A stretch of DNA of 64,000 nt, from contig NZ_QOWE01000021.1 in NCBI RefSeq assembly GCF_003334855.1, positions 1-64,000 on the forward strand, given 5' to 3'. A program made the position numbers and the translations under genes. Source of the DNA: Larkinella punicea (lineage in GTDB: Bacteria; Bacteroidota; Bacteroidia; Cytophagales; Spirosomataceae). The notes beneath the pieces were generated by a model, which searched no databases, was not told where the DNA came from, and saw nothing but the letters and a program-made list of their open reading frames with translations. This document shows positions 61,070 through 64,000 of the stretch, piece after piece (the first letter of the stretch is position 1; the number at the start of each line of letters is the position of its first letter).

Positions 61070-62038
61070 ATGAACATTCTCTTAACCGGTGGAGCGGGTT
61101 TTATTGGAACCCATCTCACTAAAAAACTGCTCGATGAAGGGCACATTGTCCTGGCGGTCGACAACTTTGGTTCCAACTACGACCCGGCTTTGAAACGCCG
61201 GAACGTGGCCCCTTTCGAAGGCCGACCGGGCTATTACCTGTTTGAAGGCGATATCCGGGAGTCCAGTTTTCTGCATTTGCTATTCGGCACCTACGCCATC
61301 GACGTGGTGGTGCATCTGGCCGGACTGGCCGGGGTGCGCCCGTCGCTGCAACAACCGGCTTCTTATTTCGATACCAACGTAACCGGGACGGTAACGCTGC
61401 TGCAAACGATGCGGGATTTCAAGGTCAGCAAAATCGTGTTTGCCTCCTCGTCGTCGGTCTACGGCGAGCGCAACGAGATCCCGTTTCGGGAAACGGATCG
61501 GATTGAAGAACTGGCCTCCCCCTACGCCATTTCCAAGCGGACCGGCGAGATGCTCCTTCAGAATTACCACCAGCTTTTCGGCCTGAATGCCTATTGTCTG
61601 CGTTTTTTTACGGTTTATGGCCCCAACCAGCGGCCCGATATGGCGATTTCCCGCTTCATCCAGCGGTTGTTCGATGGCGAACGGATTCAGCTTTTTGGCA
61701 ACGGACAAAGCCTGCGCGATTATACTTACGTGAACGACATCGTAGCCGGTATTGTCCGGGCCATCGAACGGGTCAACGGGTTTGAAATCATCAACCTGGG
61801 CGGTGCCCGCCCCGTTGCCCTGATCGATCTGGTTCGGAAACTCGAACAGTATACCGGCCGCAAAGCCCGGCTCGATTACCGGCCCGAGCAGCCCGGCGAC
61901 GTTAGCCAAACCGCTGCCGATCTGACCAAAGCCGCCCATCTGCTGGGCTACCAGCCGCGCGTTTCGCTGGAGGAGGGCTTGCAGCGCATGGTGAACTGGT
62001 TCCAGGCGGAACATACGTCGTTGCTGGAAGAAAAGTAA
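61070..62038 (+). CDS. NAD-dependent nucleotide-sugar epimerase (GalE/UDP-glucuronate 4-epimerase-like)
   Basis: 322-residue extended SDR. The NAD loop is TGGAGFIGTHLTKKL (6-20), followed by VVHLAGLAGVRPS and the catalytic Ser/Tyr-x3-Lys in ASSSSVYG and SPYAISKRTGE. FFTVYGPNQRPDMAISRF and LRDYTYVNDI are also seen. AGVRPS and the RPDMA segment are typical of UDP-glucuronate 4-epimerases. It lies 71 bases after the ACP gene and 26 before the GT39 gene on the same strand and may make the sugar that the GT39 enzyme or a partner transfers. Confidence 0.87.
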   Translation: MNILLTGGAGFIGTHLTKKLLDEGHIVLAVDNFGSNYDPALKRRNVAPFEGRPGYYLFEGDIRESSFLHLLFGTYAIDVVVHLAGLAGVRPSLQQPASYFDTNVTGTVTLLQTMRDFKVSKIVFASSSSVYGERNEIPFRETDRIEELASPYAISKRTGEMLLQNYHQLFGLNAYCLRFFTVYGPNQRPDMAISRFIQRLFDGERIQLFGNGQSLRDYTYVNDIVAGIVRAIERVNGFEIINLGGARPVALIDLVRKLEQYTGRKARLDYRPEQPGDVSQTAADLTKAAHLLGYQPRVSLEEGLQRMVNWFQAEHTSLLEEK

Positions 62039-62064
62039 AGTACCACACCGTCAAGTCGATAGCC

Positions 62065-63606
62065 ATGTCAACGGCGCCTGTTTTCAATTCCAATCCCTTT
62101 CACGCGCTCTACAGCCGCTCGCTGGGCATCACCCGGTTCTGGAGTCTGATGGGGATCATTACGCTGGTGAAAGGCGTTTATGTCTATTACGGTCCCGATC
62201 TGTTCACGGAAGAAGCCCAATACTGGCTCTGGTCGCGGCACCTGGACTGGGCCTATTACTCCAAACCGCCCCTGATTGCCTACGTTAATTCCCTCAGTTC
62301 GGGGCTGTTCGGGATCTCGGCCCCGGTGGTCCGGCTGAATGCGGTTTTGTGCGGACTGGGAATTTCTTATTTCGTTTTCCGGCTGGGTGTCGAGCATTTT
62401 CGCAGCCACCGGGTCGCGGTGCTGGGCGTGGTGCTGCTGAACGTCAGCCCGTTTTTTGTAACCGCAACGTTGTTTTTCACGACGGATTCGTTGCTGATGC
62501 TGGCCTGGGCCGGTGCCTTGCGGTATTTTCTGCGCTACGTCGATACGGGTCAGCCCGGCGACGGCTGGCGAACGGCCGCTTTCGTGGTTTTCGGGATGCT
62601 CGCCAAACCGACGATGGTGCTTTTCGGCTTCGTGGTGCTGGCGGGTAGTGGCCGGAATTTCGCCTTGATTTCCCGTCGGTTACTCGCTTTCGGAATACCG
62701 GTTTTGGTAGGCCTGTTGCCTTCCCTGATCTGGAACTACCAGCACGATTGGGTGACGTTCCGGCATATTTTCACGCTGGCCGGCGGTTCCGGGTCTTCGC
62801 TCCTTCATCGCAACGCCCTCGGTCAACTGCTGGAATTTGTGGGTGGTCAACTGGCCTACGGTTCAATTTTTATCGTCGTCGGTCTGCTGCTGGCCCGCCC
62901 CTGGAAACTTCCGACGGTCGACCACGCCCGGCTTTTGCCGTTGTGGCTGGCTCCGGCGCTGATTCTGGCGGGGTTTGCGGTTTTGTCGGTTCACAAGCGC
63001 GTGGAAGTCAACTGGCCGTCGGCCACGCTGGTGGCCTGGCCGCTGGTGGTTTCGTACCTGTTGCACCTGCGCTACCGCCGGTGGTCGGAAACGCCCCGGG
63101 TAGCCTGGCCCGTGGGGCTGTCGGTGGCCACTCTCCTGCTGATTCTGCAACCCGGCTGGCTCGATGCCGTTGCCGGACGCCCGGTTTTACCGGTCAAAGC
63201 CGATCCGCTGTACCGGCTGGCCGGTTGGCGACAGATCGGCCAAACCGTCGATGACTTCGTTAAAGACCTGCCACCGGGTCATTTTGCGATTGTGAGCGAC
63301 AGTTACCACACGGCGTCCGAACTGGCGTTTTACGTCGGAGGGCATCCGGATACGTACTGCCTGCCCAATGCCAACCGGCGCATGAACCAGTTTGATTTCT
63401 GGCCAGCGCCCCCCGCTTCGCAGCGACAGAACATCGTGTATGTCAGCGAAGATCCCTTGTCGCCGGAAGCCCGGGCGCAGTTGGGGCCGGTGTTGCGGCA
63501 GGAGGTCTGGCCGGTGTATTACCGAAACGTGCGTGTCCGAACCATGTATCTGTACCACGCGCGGGGGTATCGTCCCAAAGCCGTCAAAAAACCGGTAATG
63601 TATTGA
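62065..63606 (+). CDS. GT39-family (ArnT/PMT-like) membrane glycosyltransferase
   Basis: 513-residue protein with about 10-11 membrane helices in the first 400 residues and a soluble C-terminal periplasmic domain (about 385-513). The catalytic-loop region FTEEAQYWLWSRHLDWAYYS with KPPLIAYV (about 52-80) is the mark of the GT83/GT39 transferases that use polyprenyl-phosphate sugars and act outside the membrane, for example on lipid A or proteins. It probably adds a sugar to a lipid, using undecaprenyl-phosphate donors. The gene is GC-rich and follows the epimerase. Confidence 0.85.
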   Translation: MSTAPVFNSNPFHALYSRSLGITRFWSLMGIITLVKGVYVYYGPDLFTEEAQYWLWSRHLDWAYYSKPPLIAYVNSLSSGLFGISAPVVRLNAVLCGLGISYFVFRLGVEHFRSHRVAVLGVVLLNVSPFFVTATLFFTTDSLLMLAWAGALRYFLRYVDTGQPGDGWRTAAFVVFGMLAKPTMVLFGFVVLAGSGRNFALISRRLLAFGIPVLVGLLPSLIWNYQHDWVTFRHIFTLAGGSGSSLLHRNALGQLLEFVGGQLAYGSIFIVVGLLLARPWKLPTVDHARLLPLWLAPALILAGFAVLSVHKRVEVNWPSATLVAWPLVVSYLLHLRYRRWSETPRVAWPVGLSVATLLLILQPGWLDAVAGRPVLPVKADPLYRLAGWRQIGQTVDDFVKDLPPGHFAIVSDSYHTASELAFYVGGHPDTYCLPNANRRMNQFDFWPAPPASQRQNIVYVSEDPLSPEARAQLGPVLRQEVWPVYYRNVRVRTMYLYHARGYRPKAVKKPVMY

Positions 63607-63743
63607 GAATTAATACCGCTACAACGCAACTCACCGACCGGCTTCGTTGTTCAATAAACAAAAACATCCACCTTGCTTTTGCCCTTGGTGTCCATCCGAA
63701 CTCAAGCGTTAAGCGTGCTATTTGCTGAAAATTATACAAAATC

Positions 63744-64000
63744 ATGGAAACGACCCTTTCTGTTTCCCCATCTGTCTCTTTTCCGTTCGAAGTTAAGTTG
63801 TCGTTTCAGCCCTTCGTGAGCTTTTTGAAAGCACAACAGGAGAAAAATAAATCCAATGCGGCTCTGTTTGGCCTCTATGCGCATATTCTTGAGCAATTTG
63901 AAAACTTACCCACGGCAGATAAAAGGCCGCTCGAAGATATCCTCGGACCGGACCGGCTAGCCAGCCTTTTTCAACTGGCGTCGCTGGCGGTTATGCCCAT
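63744..64000 (+). CDS. Unrecognised protein, 5' part only (runs off the window)
   Basis: An open frame of 85 codons continues to the window edge with no stop. It starts METTLSVSPSVSFPFEVKLS and goes on with FQPFVSFLKAQQEKNKSNAAL, then helical charged sequence (YAHILEQFENLPTADKRPLE). No signal peptide and no membrane helix are seen in this part. The N-terminus is somewhat like GAF-containing cytoplasmic proteins of Cytophagales, but that is a weak impression. The region 63607-63743 between this and the GT39 gene holds no gene and no clear -7 box. Confidence 0.55.
   Translation, partial: METTLSVSPSVSFPFEVKLSFQPFVSFLKAQQEKNKSNAALFGLYAHILEQFENLPTADKRPLEDILGPDRLASLFQLASLAVMP

Noticed and set aside
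1-64000. CRISPR arrays, tRNA or rRNA genes, prophage or transposase genes
   Set aside because: No regularly spaced repeats, cloverleaf-like sequences, rRNA motifs, integrases or DDE transposase frames were found on either strand.

Overview
The window is about 53-55 % GC and looks like a chromosome segment of a Bacteroidota bacterium of the order Cytophagales, close to the Spirosoma/Larkinella group. The signs are a PorU2-type C25 sortase and a gliding/T9SS C-terminal (CHU_C) domain, exact Bacteroidota promoters of the form TTTG-N20-TAnnTTTG, no Shine-Dalgarno sites, a large multi-SLBB export protein, and a split KdpD. The genus is an inference. No rRNA, tRNA, CRISPR array, transposase or phage gene was seen.

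Region A (500-27397) is a Wzx/Wzy-type exopolysaccharide or capsule locus. It holds an outer-membrane SLBB export protein, a Wzz-like chain-length protein, a flippase, five GT4 glycosyltransferases, an AT-rich Wzy-like polymerase, a lipoprotein, a methyltransferase, an AsnB-type amidotransferase, a bi-domain dehydrogenase, a heparinase II/III-like protein, an epimerase and a WbpL-like initiating sugar-phosphate transferase. On the opposite strand, converging on it, are Wzi, PorU2 and an FdtA/QdtA-like cupin. Many start codons overlap the preceding stop (ATGA), so much of it is probably one operon.

Region B (27682-38493) is a mixed stretch: two sensor kinases (one with TPR repeats), two paralogous secreted cohesin-like proteins (one with a frameshift), two serine hydrolases, a ring-cleaving dioxygenase of the VOC family, an esterase and an SGNH hydrolase.

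Region C (38553-47902, minus strand) is a potassium-uptake operon: a 28-residue mini-protein, KdpF, KdpA, KdpB, KdpC, a porin, the KdpD sensor half and a separate HAMP-PAS kinase. A plus-strand pair of small genes with its own promoter sits between kdpA and kdpB. A palindromic element sits at the 5' end of the porin gene.

Region D (48245-51471, minus strand) is a deoxy-/L-sugar oxidation operon: an L-galactose/L-fucose dehydrogenase-like aldo/keto reductase, a zinc dehydrogenase, a TIM-barrel isomerase and an L-rhamnose mutarotase.

Region E (51632-60462) is the most distinctive part. Two nearly identical TetR genes, each with the same promoter and operator layout, precede a CmoA-like/ICMT-like methyltransferase pair and a TolC-MFP-RND efflux operon. 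A shared palindrome, TTTAATCA-N2-TGATTAAA, occurs before all four transcription units.

Region F (60478-64000) starts with three palindromic elements nested inside one another, one with a 10-bp target duplication. A lone acyl carrier protein, a sugar epimerase, a GT39 glycosyltransferase and the start of an unrecognised gene follow.
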